From Pantoea trifolii (lineage in GTDB: Bacteria; Pseudomonadota; Gammaproteobacteria; Enterobacterales; Enterobacteriaceae): a stretch of 64,000 bases of DNA. Within the stretch, counting starts at the first letter, position 1. Every line of letters begins with the position of its first letter. The notes beneath the pieces are model-generated. The model saw only the letters and a list, made by a program, of their open reading frames with translations, was not told the DNA's origin and did no database searches. A program made the position numbers and the translations under genes. Positions 18,409 to 26,119 of the stretch are shown piece after piece. The DNA lies in NCBI RefSeq assembly GCF_024506435.1, contig NZ_JANIET010000001.1, forward strand, positions 434,001-498,000. Direction: 5' to 3'.

Positions 18409-19311
18409 ATGTCTGCCAATCTCAAACTTCATCAGCTGCGCGCGTTTGTTGACGTGGCGCGTCAGGGCAGCATCCGTGCCGCCAGCCGCTTGTCCGGGCT
18501 TTCACAGCCTGCGCTGACCAAAGCGATTCAGGAGCTGGAGCTGGCGCTGGGCGCGCGCCTGTTCGAGCGGCGACAGCAGGGCGTTACGCTGACCGATATC
18601 GGTGATAACTTTTTTAAGCATGCCAGCCTGATACTGGAAGAGTTGCGGGTGGCGCAGGAAGATATTCAGCAGCGGCTGGGATTAGCCGGCGGGCGCGTCA
18701 ACATCGGCGTGGGCGGCAGTATTGCGCGCACCGTTATGCCGCAGGTGATCAATCAATTTCATCGCGAGTATCCGCTGGTTAAGGTGCGAATTGTTGAAGG
18801 TCAGCTGGTTTCGATGGTGCATGAACTGCGCCAGGGCGAACTGGATTTCACCATCAATACCTACGATAAAAATCATCTCGATCAGGAATTGGTGTTTGAA
18901 CGGCTGATGGAGCGTGATTATCAGGTGGTGATGCGCAAAGGGCATCCGATGGCGCACGCGCGCACGCTGGCCGAGCTGCAACACTGCGACTGGACCATGC
19001 CGACGCCGCAGGGCAGCTATTATCGGCTGCTGCACGATCTGTTTGGCGAGCGCGGCATGGCACCGAAAATCGTCGTCACCTGCGAGACCTTTATGGCCTG
19101 CACCAGCCTGGTGGCGCAGAGCGATTTCGTCAGCATTATTTCGCGCGATGTGATTGAAGACCCGACGCACGGCGGCCAGCTGATCTCCCTCGAGCTCGAC
19201 GAACCCTTACCGAAAGCCACTTTCTACCTTATCCAGCGCAAAGACACCGCGCTGACACCGATGAGCGCCTACATGGCGCAGCTGTTTCGGCGCTACTGTC
19301 AGCAAAGGTAA
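18409..19311 (+). CDS. abgR: LysR-type regulator of the abg operon
   Basis: A 300-residue LysR family protein; E. coli AbgR is 302. The N-terminal winged helix-turn-helix (LHQLRAFVDVARQGSIRAASRLSGLSQPALTKAIQELE) covers about 6-60 and the effector-binding domain follows, with MPTPQGSYYR as in AbgR. The ATG at 18409 (MSANLKLHQL) fits the family start; the longer frame from 18376 lacks a ribosome site. Divergent from abgA. Confidence 0.9.
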   Translation: MSANLKLHQLRAFVDVARQGSIRAASRLSGLSQPALTKAIQELELALGARLFERRQQGVTLTDIGDNFFKHASLILEELRVAQEDIQQRLGLAGGRVNIGVGGSIARTVMPQVINQFHREYPLVKVRIVEGQLVSMVHELRQGELDFTINTYDKNHLDQELVFERLMERDYQVVMRKGHPMAHARTLAELQHCDWTMPTPQGSYYRLLHDLFGERGMAPKIVVTCETFMACTSLVAQSDFVSIISRDVIEDPTHGGQLISLELDEPLPKATFYLIQRKDTALTPMSAYMAQLFRRYCQQR

Positions 19312-19389
19312 GAGTGCGGCCTGGCTCGCAACGGTATAAATAATGCGCACTACACTTGCAGGGGACGTTCCCTTTATGGAGTACAGACC

Positions 19390-19821
19390 ATGCAAGTTAC
19401 CCCGTATGTGTTTTACAGCGGTCGCTGCGAAGAGGCGATTGCCTTCTACCTCGACGCCACCGACGGCGAGCTGCTGTTCAAGATGACTTATGGCGATATG
19501 CCGGATGAAACGCCGGTGGAGGACGAAGGTTGTATCTCGGGCGTGAGCTTTTCGCCGGAGCAGATTATGCATGCCCATCTGCGCATCGGGCAGGGCGAAT
19601 TGATGATGAGCGATGGCGCACCGCAGGCGGCGTATGGCGGTTTTGCCGTGAGTTTATCCACGCCGGATGAGGCGCAAGGCAAGCGTTGGTTTGAGGCGTT
19701 GTCCGCGGGCGGTGAAGTGACGAAAAGCTGGGCACCGACGTTCTGGGCCAATGGCTTTGGCATGTTGACCGATAAGTTCGGCGTACCGTGGATGGTGAAT
19801 GCGTATAAGCCGCAGATTTGA
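19390..19821 (+). CDS. VOC (glyoxalase/PhnB-YjdN-like) family protein
   Basis: A 143-residue cytoplasmic protein of the vicinal oxygen chelate superfamily, of the type of E. coli YjdN (once called PhnB). Seen: QVTPYVFYSGRCEEAIAFY at the start, AHLRIGQGELMMSD in the middle and WAPTFWANGFGMLTDKFGVPWMVN at the end, all family hallmarks. Such proteins dimerise into metal-binding barrels, but no enzymatic role is established for this subgroup. Stand-alone, downstream of abgR. Confidence 0.85.
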   Translation: MQVTPYVFYSGRCEEAIAFYLDATDGELLFKMTYGDMPDETPVEDEGCISGVSFSPEQIMHAHLRIGQGELMMSDGAPQAAYGGFAVSLSTPDEAQGKRWFEALSAGGEVTKSWAPTFWANGFGMLTDKFGVPWMVNAYKPQI

Positions 19822-19839
19822 GTATAGGGTGCGCGCTAG

Positions 19840-19933
19840 CCCTCACCCAGCCCTCTCCCGCAAGCGGGAGAGAGAGTAGGTAGGGGCACGATCTGTTCCC
19901 TCTCCCACTTGTGGGAGAGGGTTAGGGTGAGGG
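19840..19933. repeat. Long palindromic intergenic element, copy 2
   Basis: CCCTCACCCAGCCCTCTCCC...GGGAGAGGGTTAGGGTGAGGG with two internal hairpins, in the gap between convergent VOC and tsx genes. Confidence 0.88.
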
Positions 19934-19944
19934 AAACCAACAAC

Positions 19945-20811
19945 TTAGAAGTTGTAACCCACCACCAAATAGTAACCCCAGCCAGTCGATTTCACTTCAA
20001 ACGGACCGTTACCGAAGTTCACCTCCTGGCCATCAGCCCACTGGCCGCCGTTGTGGAAATAACGCGCCACGGTTGAAACATGCCAGTGATCGTAGTTCAG
20101 CGACAGAATGTGGCTCGATGCAATCGAGTTGCTGGTGCGTGAACGATCGGACTTATCACGCAGATCGGAACCCCAGTCGAAGTTGGTGAAGCCGATGTAG
20201 CTCAGCTTGCCGCCCCACAGGTCGGTAATCGGTACAAAGTATTTCACCTTGAAGCGATAACCATCCCAGCTGTTCTCGTTCGCCGCACCGTAGTTTTCCC
20301 ACTGGTATTTCGCGTAAACGTTCAGCGACAGGCCGATATCGCTGTGCGTATCAATGTCAGTGCCGAGACCCATGTACCAGGTGTTCTGACGGCTATCGCT
20401 GTTGCGACCCATGTCATAGATGTAGTTGTTGGCGAAGTACCACTCTTTAAACGGACCAAAAGAGAGGTCGGTGCCTGTCAGCTTATCGATGGAGAAACGT
20501 GGCTCAATTTCCATGAACATCGGCGAACCGTGGTCGAACACGCCGTTGGCGTTGCTGTTACCCACGCCAAAGAAGTTGGTCAGATCGAGATAGCCGTAGA
20601 AATCGAACCAATCCTTTTTAGCAAAGGCTTCGTATTCCAGATACACGTCGTTGTTGAACTGGGGTCCAAAACGGGTGTGGTAGCTGCCCACCACGTTCAC
20701 GCTCTGATGCCACCAGTCAGAAACGTACTGCGGATCGCTGTCTGCCGCTTGTGCCGCACCAGTCCAGCTGCTGGCCAATAAGGCCCCTGCTATCAACGCT
20801 TTATATTTCAT
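19945..20811 (-). CDS. tsx: Nucleoside-specific outer-membrane channel Tsx
   Basis: A 288-residue outer-membrane protein with a signal peptide ([22 protein letters not shown]). The mature N-terminus, [23 protein letters not shown], is the Tsx signature, and the protein ends in a beta-strand with terminal Phe (YYLVVGYNF), as outer-membrane porins do. Tsx takes up nucleosides and deoxynucleosides and can be a colicin and phage receptor. The start at 20811 is chosen for the signal peptide. A perfect CRP site lies 200 bases upstream, matching the known CRP/CytR control of tsx. Confidence 0.93.
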   Translation of the reverse strand: MKYKALIAGALLASSWTGAAQAADSDPQYVSDWWHQSVNVVGSYHTRFGPQFNNDVYLEYEAFAKKDWFDFYGYLDLTNFFGVGNSNANGVFDHGSPMFMEIEPRFSIDKLTGTDLSFGPFKEWYFANNYIYDMGRNSDSRQNTWYMGLGTDIDTHSDIGLSLNVYAKYQWENYGAANENSWDGYRFKVKYFVPITDLWGGKLSYIGFTNFDWGSDLRDKSDRSRTSNSIASSHILSLNYDHWHVSTVARYFHNGGQWADGQEVNFGNGPFEVKSTGWGYYLVVGYNF

Positions 20812-21118
20812 TATTGTTAACCACATGCTTTTGATCGCCGGGCCGTCGCCGCGATCGGGTGAAATTGATCCCAGGGGATGGGCAGTGAGTTGTCGTATCC
20901 GGTCTGTGTCGCCAGATTTTCAAGCTTGCGTAATGTGCCTGTAACAGAGGCATAGAAAATAGATTTTGGTCACGTTTGTCAAAAAGTGTTGCAGTTTGAT
21001 TCACTGGAAATGTGATGGTTATCACATAACGGCCGTGAGGCGAACGGAACCCCGCAACCGTTTACGTGTCGCGTTCGTCGGGAAAAAGGGGTTGAGAGAA
21101 TGGTGCGATAAATTGCAA
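20812..21118. promoter_or_regulatory. tsx upstream region
   Basis: About 300 bases without a gene. It holds the tsx promoter (minus strand) and the CRP site at 21011-21026. No CytR or DeoR site could be assigned by eye. Confidence 0.5.
21011..21026. promoter_or_regulatory. CRP site upstream of tsx
   Basis: TGTGATGGTTATCACA, a perfect TGTGA-N6-TCACA palindrome with AAA before it. E. coli tsx is activated by cAMP-CRP and repressed with CytR. Confidence 0.8.
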
Positions 21119-21138
21119 GGTCGCCATGAATGGCAACC
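21119..21138. repeat. Short palindrome, slightly decayed
   Basis: GGTCGCCA-TGAA-TGGCAACC, one mismatch in the right arm, followed by CTACG. It lies just past the histidine kinase stop codon on its downstream side. Confidence 0.85.
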
Positions 21139-21146
21139 CTACGGGG

Positions 21147-22505
21147 TTATGGGAGGGTAACGCGCACCTGCAGGCCAGCAATCTGGCCCTGTTGATCGTG
21201 GCGGTTCGACAGCGCAACTTGCATCTGATGCTTTTGCGCAACGCTGCGCACAATCGATAAGCCCAGTCCGCTGCCTTGCGCCTGCACGTCCGGCGAACGG
21301 GTGAAGCGGTCAAAGGCGCGTTCGATAAAGGATTCCGCCATGCCGGGCCCGTTATCGACAATATCCACCACGGTGTGATTACCGACGCGATGCAGCAGCA
21401 CATCGACCAGGCTGCCTTCCGGCGTGTGCAGCATCGCATTGCCGATCAGGTTATCGAACAGGCTACGCAGATCGGAGCGGCTGGCGTGCAGGCGATAATG
21501 CGTGGTGCCGTTAAAGCCGATATCAATGCCGCGCTTATCTGCCACCACCATCAACTGCTCAATGCTCTCTTTCAGCAGGTCGTCCAGCTCGATGCTTTCC
21601 ACCGTGGCGACCACCGATTGATCTTCCTGACGCGAGATATTCAGCAGCTGCGTCACCAGATGGCGCGTGCGCGTTACACCCGCTTCCAGCTGATCGAACT
21701 GGCGGCTGGCTTCTCCGGGTTGAATATGTTGCCGCAGATTCTCCAGCTGCAAGGTCACTGCGGTGACCGGCGTACGCAGCTCATGCGCCGCATCTTCGAG
21801 GAACTGACGCTGCGATGACCAGGCCGCGCGCAGTCTATCCAGCAAGGCGTTGTAAGCTGCCACCAGCGGCAGCACTTCATCCGGCAAGCCATCAGGTGAA
21901 ACGCTATGCGGATGCAGGGTTTCCTGGGCTGCGATATGGCGCGACGCCACGCGTAAATCGCGCGTTATCGCCCGCACCACCAGCCATATCACGATCAGTG
22001 AGAGCGGCATCATCAGTACCAACGGAATGATGGCGGAGAGCGCTCGCTTGACCATGATACTTTTCATGTAGCCGATATTATGCAGCACCTGAATATTGCC
22101 GATTTCACTGCCCAGCTCGCCGGGCCGCGTGTAAACACGCCATTCGCAGTCGTCGCCACAGTCACCGACTTTCAAATCGGTCCAGCCTTTTTTCAGCTGC
22201 AATGGCGCATGCAGGCCCGGCCACGAGCTGGCGCGCAGATGGTTGCTTTCGTCCCACAGCTGAACGATATAGGTGCTTTTGAGTTTCTCTTCATGCATCA
22301 CCATCGGCATCAGCGCCGGCATGCGTTGGCTGCTGGCCCAGGCATCGGCGATCTTGGCGAGCTGATCGTCCTTCATGGTGCCCATCATGTCGCCGTAGCA
22401 GTGATAGAAATACCAGGTGACGCCGCCAATCATCGCCAGATGCAGAATCACCAGCGTGGCGAGCAGTTTGTTACGCAGCGAGCGCATAAAGGTGAAAGGT
22501 TTCAT
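21147..22505 (-). CDS. QseC-like sensor histidine kinase
   Basis: A 452-residue inner-membrane kinase. Membrane helices at about 13-35 and 155-178 flank a periplasmic sensor. The dimerisation domain has the phospho-accepting His241 in DAAHELRTPV, and the ATPase domain shows LFDNLIGNAMLHTP, DNGPGM and GSGLGLSIV. Its start overlaps the stop of the response-regulator gene by 4 bases. Domain order and partner match QseC/PmrB-type kinases. The sensor has Cys116 and Cys120 in VGDCGDDCEW, unusual for QseC, so the signal may differ. The specific name is uncertain. Confidence 0.88.
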   Translation of the reverse strand: MKPFTFMRSLRNKLLATLVILHLAMIGGVTWYFYHCYGDMMGTMKDDQLAKIADAWASSQRMPALMPMVMHEEKLKSTYIVQLWDESNHLRASSWPGLHAPLQLKKGWTDLKVGDCGDDCEWRVYTRPGELGSEIGNIQVLHNIGYMKSIMVKRALSAIIPLVLMMPLSLIVIWLVVRAITRDLRVASRHIAAQETLHPHSVSPDGLPDEVLPLVAAYNALLDRLRAAWSSQRQFLEDAAHELRTPVTAVTLQLENLRQHIQPGEASRQFDQLEAGVTRTRHLVTQLLNISRQEDQSVVATVESIELDDLLKESIEQLMVVADKRGIDIGFNGTTHYRLHASRSDLRSLFDNLIGNAMLHTPEGSLVDVLLHRVGNHTVVDIVDNGPGMAESFIERAFDRFTRSPDVQAQGSGLGLSIVRSVAQKHQMQVALSNRHDQQGQIAGLQVRVTLP

Positions 22506-23161
22506 ATTGCCGGTACCCGCCAGCCAAGTCCGCGTACGTTGCGGATCACTTCGTTATCCAGTTTGCGACGCATACCGTGAATCAGTACATCCACCGCGTT
22601 GCTGCTGACCTCTTCGCCCCAGCCGTAAATGCGGTTTTCTAACTGTTCGCGTGAAAGGATGGCGCCGGGCCGCTCCAGCAAGGCGTAGAGCAGGGCATAT
22701 TCGCGTGCGGTGAGCTGTTCGCGCTGGCCTTTATACAACACTTCGCGCGTCATGATGTCGATCTGCACGTCGCCGCTGCCGAGCAGAGAATCTGCCGCAC
22801 CGTGACGACGGCGGGTAATGGCGCGCATACGTGCCAGCACCTCTTGCAGATCAAAGGGTTTCAGCAAATAGTCATCCGCGCCGCTGTCCAATCCCTGAAT
22901 GCGCTGCTGCACGGTATCACGGGCGGTGAGCACCAGCACCGGCGTCATGTCGCCGCGTGTGCGCGCTCGTCGCAGCACCTGCAAGCCATCTTCACGCGGC
23001 AAGCCAAGATCCAGCAACACGCAGGTATAGCCGCCTTCGGCCCAGGCATTGCTGGCATAGACGCCGTCGCGTACCCAATCCACTGACCAACCTGCCGCTT
23101 CCAGCGCTTGCTGCAGATTCGCGCCAATCATTTCGTCATCTTCTACCAGCAGCACACGCAT
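22502..23161 (-). CDS. QseB-like OmpR-family response regulator
   Basis: A 219-residue response regulator, the exact length of E. coli QseB. The receiver domain (1-115) has acidic Glu7-Asp8-Asp9, phospho-acceptor Asp51 in LLDLGLP, and Lys in YLLKPF. The C-terminal OmpR winged helix (about 125-219) ends ALDV-type NAVDVLIHGMRRKLD. GGAGGG lies 5-6 bases before the ATG at 23161. It is first in the operon with the kinase. QseB, PmrA and BasR share this layout, so the target genes cannot be named. Confidence 0.9.
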   Translation of the reverse strand: MRVLLVEDDEMIGANLQQALEAAGWSVDWVRDGVYASNAWAEGGYTCVLLDLGLPREDGLQVLRRARTRGDMTPVLVLTARDTVQQRIQGLDSGADDYLLKPFDLQEVLARMRAITRRRHGAADSLLGSGDVQIDIMTREVLYKGQREQLTAREYALLYALLERPGAILSREQLENRIYGWGEEVSSNAVDVLIHGMRRKLDNEVIRNVRGLGWRVPAI

Positions 23162-23326
23162 GATGCCCTCCAACTTAACTGAACGCAGTGTAGCGACAGA
23201 TAATTAGGCCAGAATTATACCCGTTTTCCCCCTTGCTAATTCTGCGCTAATTTTCTGCTAATTAAGGGATAAATTTAACGCGCTATTGTGGCGGCACTGG
23301 ACACATTGCCAACGCAGGAGAATCCC

Positions 23327-23692
23327 ATGAATCAGCGCGAATTTATCCGTAGTTTGCTGGACTGGATAGAGAATAACTTAGGGCACGATCTTCATCTGGA
23401 TGAAGTAGCACGCCGCTCGGGATACTCCCGCTGGCATCTGCAACGTCTGTTCCGTCAGCACACCGGTTTTTCGCTGGCCGAATACATTCGCCAGCGCCGC
23501 TTAACCGAATCGGCATTGACGCTGATTAACAGCGATGAGGCGATTTTGCAGGTGGCGATGAGTTACGGCTTCGATACGCAGCAGGCTTATACTCGCACCT
23601 TCAAAAACTACTTCATGGTTACGCCAGGCCAGCTGCGTCGCCAGCGTCGCGTCGAGCCGGATCGTTTATTGTTCCCATTAGCCGTCGCGTAG
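23327..23692 (+). CDS. Small AraC-family regulator (MarA/SoxS/RamA type)
   Basis: A 121-residue protein made only of the AraC DNA-binding domain, with two helix-turn-helix units (LDEVARRSGYSRWHLQRLFRQHTG and ILQVAMSYGFDTQQAYTRTFKN). This is the shape of MarA, SoxS, RamA and the N-terminus of Rob, which control efflux, porin and stress genes. AGGAG precedes the ATG at 23327. Its TAG stop codon is part of a short palindromic repeat. It is divergent from the two-component operon. Confidence 0.87.
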   Translation: MNQREFIRSLLDWIENNLGHDLHLDEVARRSGYSRWHLQRLFRQHTGFSLAEYIRQRRLTESALTLINSDEAILQVAMSYGFDTQQAYTRTFKNYFMVTPGQLRRQRRVEPDRLLFPLAVA

Positions 23693-23712
23693 GGTCGCCA
23701 TTTATGGCGACC
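23693..23712. repeat. Short palindrome overlapping the AraC-gene end
   Basis: GGTCGCCA-TTTA-TGGCGACC, perfect. The repeat family usually begins GTAGGG, and here that TAG is the stop codon at 23690-23692. Confidence 0.92.
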
Positions 23713-23768
23713 AGGATCGGGGAATTTGTTATAAGCTGCTGTTCTCACTCTCTTAACTGCCAGAGAAC

Positions 23769-24659
23769 ATGGACAACAGCGACAATCTCTCCGCCATGAT
23801 GCTGTTTGCACGCGTAGTGGAACGGCAAAGCTTTAGCGAAGCCGCACGCACCTTAGGCGTTTCCAAATCCCACGTCAGCCGCGAAGTGGCGCGACTGGAA
23901 GTGCGGCTCGGCATCAAACTGCTGCAGCGCACCACGCGCAAAGTGGTGCTGACGGAGCTCGGCCAGGCTTACTATCCGTTCTGCGTGCGCATGCTGGAAG
24001 AGATGCATCGCGCCGACGCCTTTGTGCAGCAGGTGCATCAACTGCCCGCAGGCAACGTGCGCTTGCAGGCGCCGGTCACCTACGGCTGCCAATGCGTGGT
24101 GCCCACGCTGAATGACTTTATCCGCCGCCATATTCACATCAACGTTGATCTCGAACTCACCACTAGCGATGACCCGCAACCCAGCGCCGACGTGGCGATT
24201 GTCATCCGCGCACGTGCGCCCGATGCCGCTAACTATCGTGAACTCGCCAGCATTGATTGGGGCTTGTACGCTACGCCGGATTATCTGGCGGCGCATGCGG
24301 ACATCGATCATCCTGACCGCCTGACGCGCCACGACTTACTGCTGTTTCACGGTCCGGCGCACACCGCCGCGCTGCCATTTCGCCGTGATAAACAGCGGCT
24401 GGCGTTGGATGTACATAGCCGTTTCCGCGCTAACAACAGCATGGCGCTGCTCAATGCGGCGCTGGCGGGGACCGGCATCGCTTATCTGCCTGCTTATATG
24501 ACGCAAGATGCTTTAGCGCGCGGTGAAATCCAGCAGGTGTTACCAGAGTGGCAAATGGATCGCCTGCACAGCTATCTGTTGCTGAAAGAGCAGCCGCAAC
24601 CCTCTTCGCCGGTGACATTGCTGTGCGATGCCTTAATCAAGGCGCTCGGCATGGCGTAA
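23769..24659 (+). CDS. LysR-family transcriptional regulator
   Basis: A 296-residue LysR regulator with the winged helix at about 8-65 (MMLFARVVERQSFSEAARTLGVSKSHVSREVARLE) and a substrate-binding domain behind. It belongs to the group that contains CrgA/DmlR-like proteins. It precedes an MFS exporter gene by 112 bases on the same strand, so it probably controls that gene. Effector unknown. Confidence 0.87.
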   Translation: MDNSDNLSAMMLFARVVERQSFSEAARTLGVSKSHVSREVARLEVRLGIKLLQRTTRKVVLTELGQAYYPFCVRMLEEMHRADAFVQQVHQLPAGNVRLQAPVTYGCQCVVPTLNDFIRRHIHINVDLELTTSDDPQPSADVAIVIRARAPDAANYRELASIDWGLYATPDYLAAHADIDHPDRLTRHDLLLFHGPAHTAALPFRRDKQRLALDVHSRFRANNSMALLNAALAGTGIAYLPAYMTQDALARGEIQQVLPEWQMDRLHSYLLLKEQPQPSSPVTLLCDALIKALGMA

Positions 24660-24697
24660 TTGTTGTTATCTGGCAACAATGCTACGCCGCCTGGCAA
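24659..24697. promoter_or_regulatory. Repeats between LysR gene and MFS gene
   Basis: ATTGTTG-N8-CAACAAT (24659-24680) is an inverted repeat, and CTGGCAA occurs at 24670-24676 and again at 24691-24697, 21 bases apart (two helical turns). Position suggests an operator for the adjacent LysR protein; a 3' hairpin of the LysR mRNA is the alternative. Confidence 0.4.
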
Positions 24698-24771
24698 TTA
24701 TCATAACAACCCTGTTTTCTCTGATTGCTCGCTGTTAGCCTGCTAAAAAAGCAAAAAACAGGGATATCACC

Positions 24772-25983
24772 ATGCAGCAACCTCCACTCGCGTTAGCGCC
24801 CGAACAGCAACACTGGAAGCGAAATTTATGTGTCTGCGTGCTGGGTTCGTTCAGCACCATCGTGGCGATGACACTACTGTTGCCGTTTCTGCCGCTCTAC
24901 GTGCAGCAACTCGGCGTGCAGGAACCGGCGGCGATTGCGCGCTGGTCGGGTGCAGCCTACGGCGCCACCTTCCTCAGCGCCGCCCTGACCGCGCCGCTGT
25001 GGGGCAAACTGGCCGATCGCTATGGCCGCAAACTGATGTTGATTCGCGCCAGCCTCGGCATGGCGATTGCGATGTCGCTGATTGGCATGGCCACCGCGCC
25101 GTGGCAACTGGTGGCGCTGCGTTTGCTGGCGGGTTTGCTCGGCGGTTACGCCTCGGGATCGACCATTCTGGTGGCGGCGCAAACGCCGAAAGAGCAAACC
25201 GGCTGGGCGCTCGGCGTGCTGTCGTCCGGCATCATGGCGGGCAACGTGGTGGGGCCGCTGCTGGGCGGCGTGTTGCCGCCGCTGATTGGTATTCGTCACA
25301 CCTTTTGGCTGACCGGCGCGGTGATTTTCCTCGCCTTCCTCGCTACCACCTTTTTACTGAAAGAAGTGCCGCGCTCTTTTGGTAAGAAAACCGTGCAAAG
25401 CAGTGGAGCCGATGAGGCACCGCCGAATCTGCCGGTGGTGCGCCTGATGTGGCTGTCGGGCATGCTGCTGATTTTCGCCAATATGTCGATTGAGCCGATC
25501 ATCACGCTGTATATCGGCCAGTTTGTCAGCGGCGATCACGCCATCACCGTCACCGCCGGTTTGGTGATGGCCGCCGCCGCGCTCGGCAGCATTCTCTCCG
25601 CACCGCGTCTGGGACGGCTGGCCGATCGCGTTGGGCATGGTCGCGTGCTGATTTACGGATTGATAGCCTGCGCGTTGCTGTTGATCCCGCAGGCGTTTAT
25701 CAGCGAAGCGTGGCAATTGGTGGTGCTGCGTTTTCTGATGGGCATGGCGCTGGGTGGATTGATGCCGTGCGTCACGGCGCTGATTCGTCACAGCGTGCCG
25801 CAGTCGCAGGTGGGTAAGATGCTGGGGTATTCCACTTCGGCGCAGTATGTCGGCCAGGTTTCAGGTCCGCTGTTTGGTGGCTTTGTTGGCGGCGCGTTTG
25901 GTATGCGTCCAGTGTTTCTGGCCACCTGCGTAATTATGGCGCTGTGCGCGCTGTTAAACGCCCGCGTGCTGCGTAACCGCTAA
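24772..25983 (+). CDS. MFS drug exporter, MdtG-like
   Basis: A 403-residue twelve-helix MFS protein of the DHA1 group. It resembles E. coli MdtG (408): N-terminal HWKRNL, PFLPLYVQQLGV in helix 1, the loop 2-3 motif GKLADRYGRKLML and a second copy in the C-half (GRLADRVGHGRVLI). The motif C-type GxxxGPLLGG in helix 5 (VVGPLLGGVL) supports drug:H+ antiport. Identity with MdtG is only moderate, so no symbol is given. Confidence 0.85.
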   Translation: MQQPPLALAPEQQHWKRNLCVCVLGSFSTIVAMTLLLPFLPLYVQQLGVQEPAAIARWSGAAYGATFLSAALTAPLWGKLADRYGRKLMLIRASLGMAIAMSLIGMATAPWQLVALRLLAGLLGGYASGSTILVAAQTPKEQTGWALGVLSSGIMAGNVVGPLLGGVLPPLIGIRHTFWLTGAVIFLAFLATTFLLKEVPRSFGKKTVQSSGADEAPPNLPVVRLMWLSGMLLIFANMSIEPIITLYIGQFVSGDHAITVTAGLVMAAAALGSILSAPRLGRLADRVGHGRVLIYGLIACALLLIPQAFISEAWQLVVLRFLMGMALGGLMPCVTALIRHSVPQSQVGKMLGYSTSAQYVGQVSGPLFGGFVGGAFGMRPVFLATCVIMALCALLNARVLRNR

Positions 25984-25990
25984 CTCGTGG

Positions 25991-26071
25991 GGCCGACATT
26001 TATGGCGACCTTCATGATGGGCGCACCGCAAGTTTGTGCGGTTTTTGCAAAGGTCGCCATAAATGGCGACC
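25991..26071. repeat. Pair of short palindromes between mdtG-like gene and gcd
   Basis: Degenerate GGCCGACA-TTTA-TGGCGACC at 25991-26010 and perfect GGTCGCCA-TAAA-TGGCGACC at 26052-26071. Between them is the linker TTCATGATGGGCGCACCG and an inner TGCGGTTTTTGC stretch. Convergent gap. Confidence 0.9.
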
Positions 26072-26078
26072 CTACGAA

Positions 26079-26100
26079 AAAGCGGGCCTAAGCCCGCTTT
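26079..26100 (-). terminator. Rho-independent terminator of gcd
   Basis: AAAGCGGGC-TTAG-GCCCGCTTT on the minus strand followed by TTCG, 20 bases past the gcd stop. It could also stop the plus-strand transporter transcript. Confidence 0.85.
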
Positions 26101-26119
26101 ATTACTTCAACGCAAAAAC

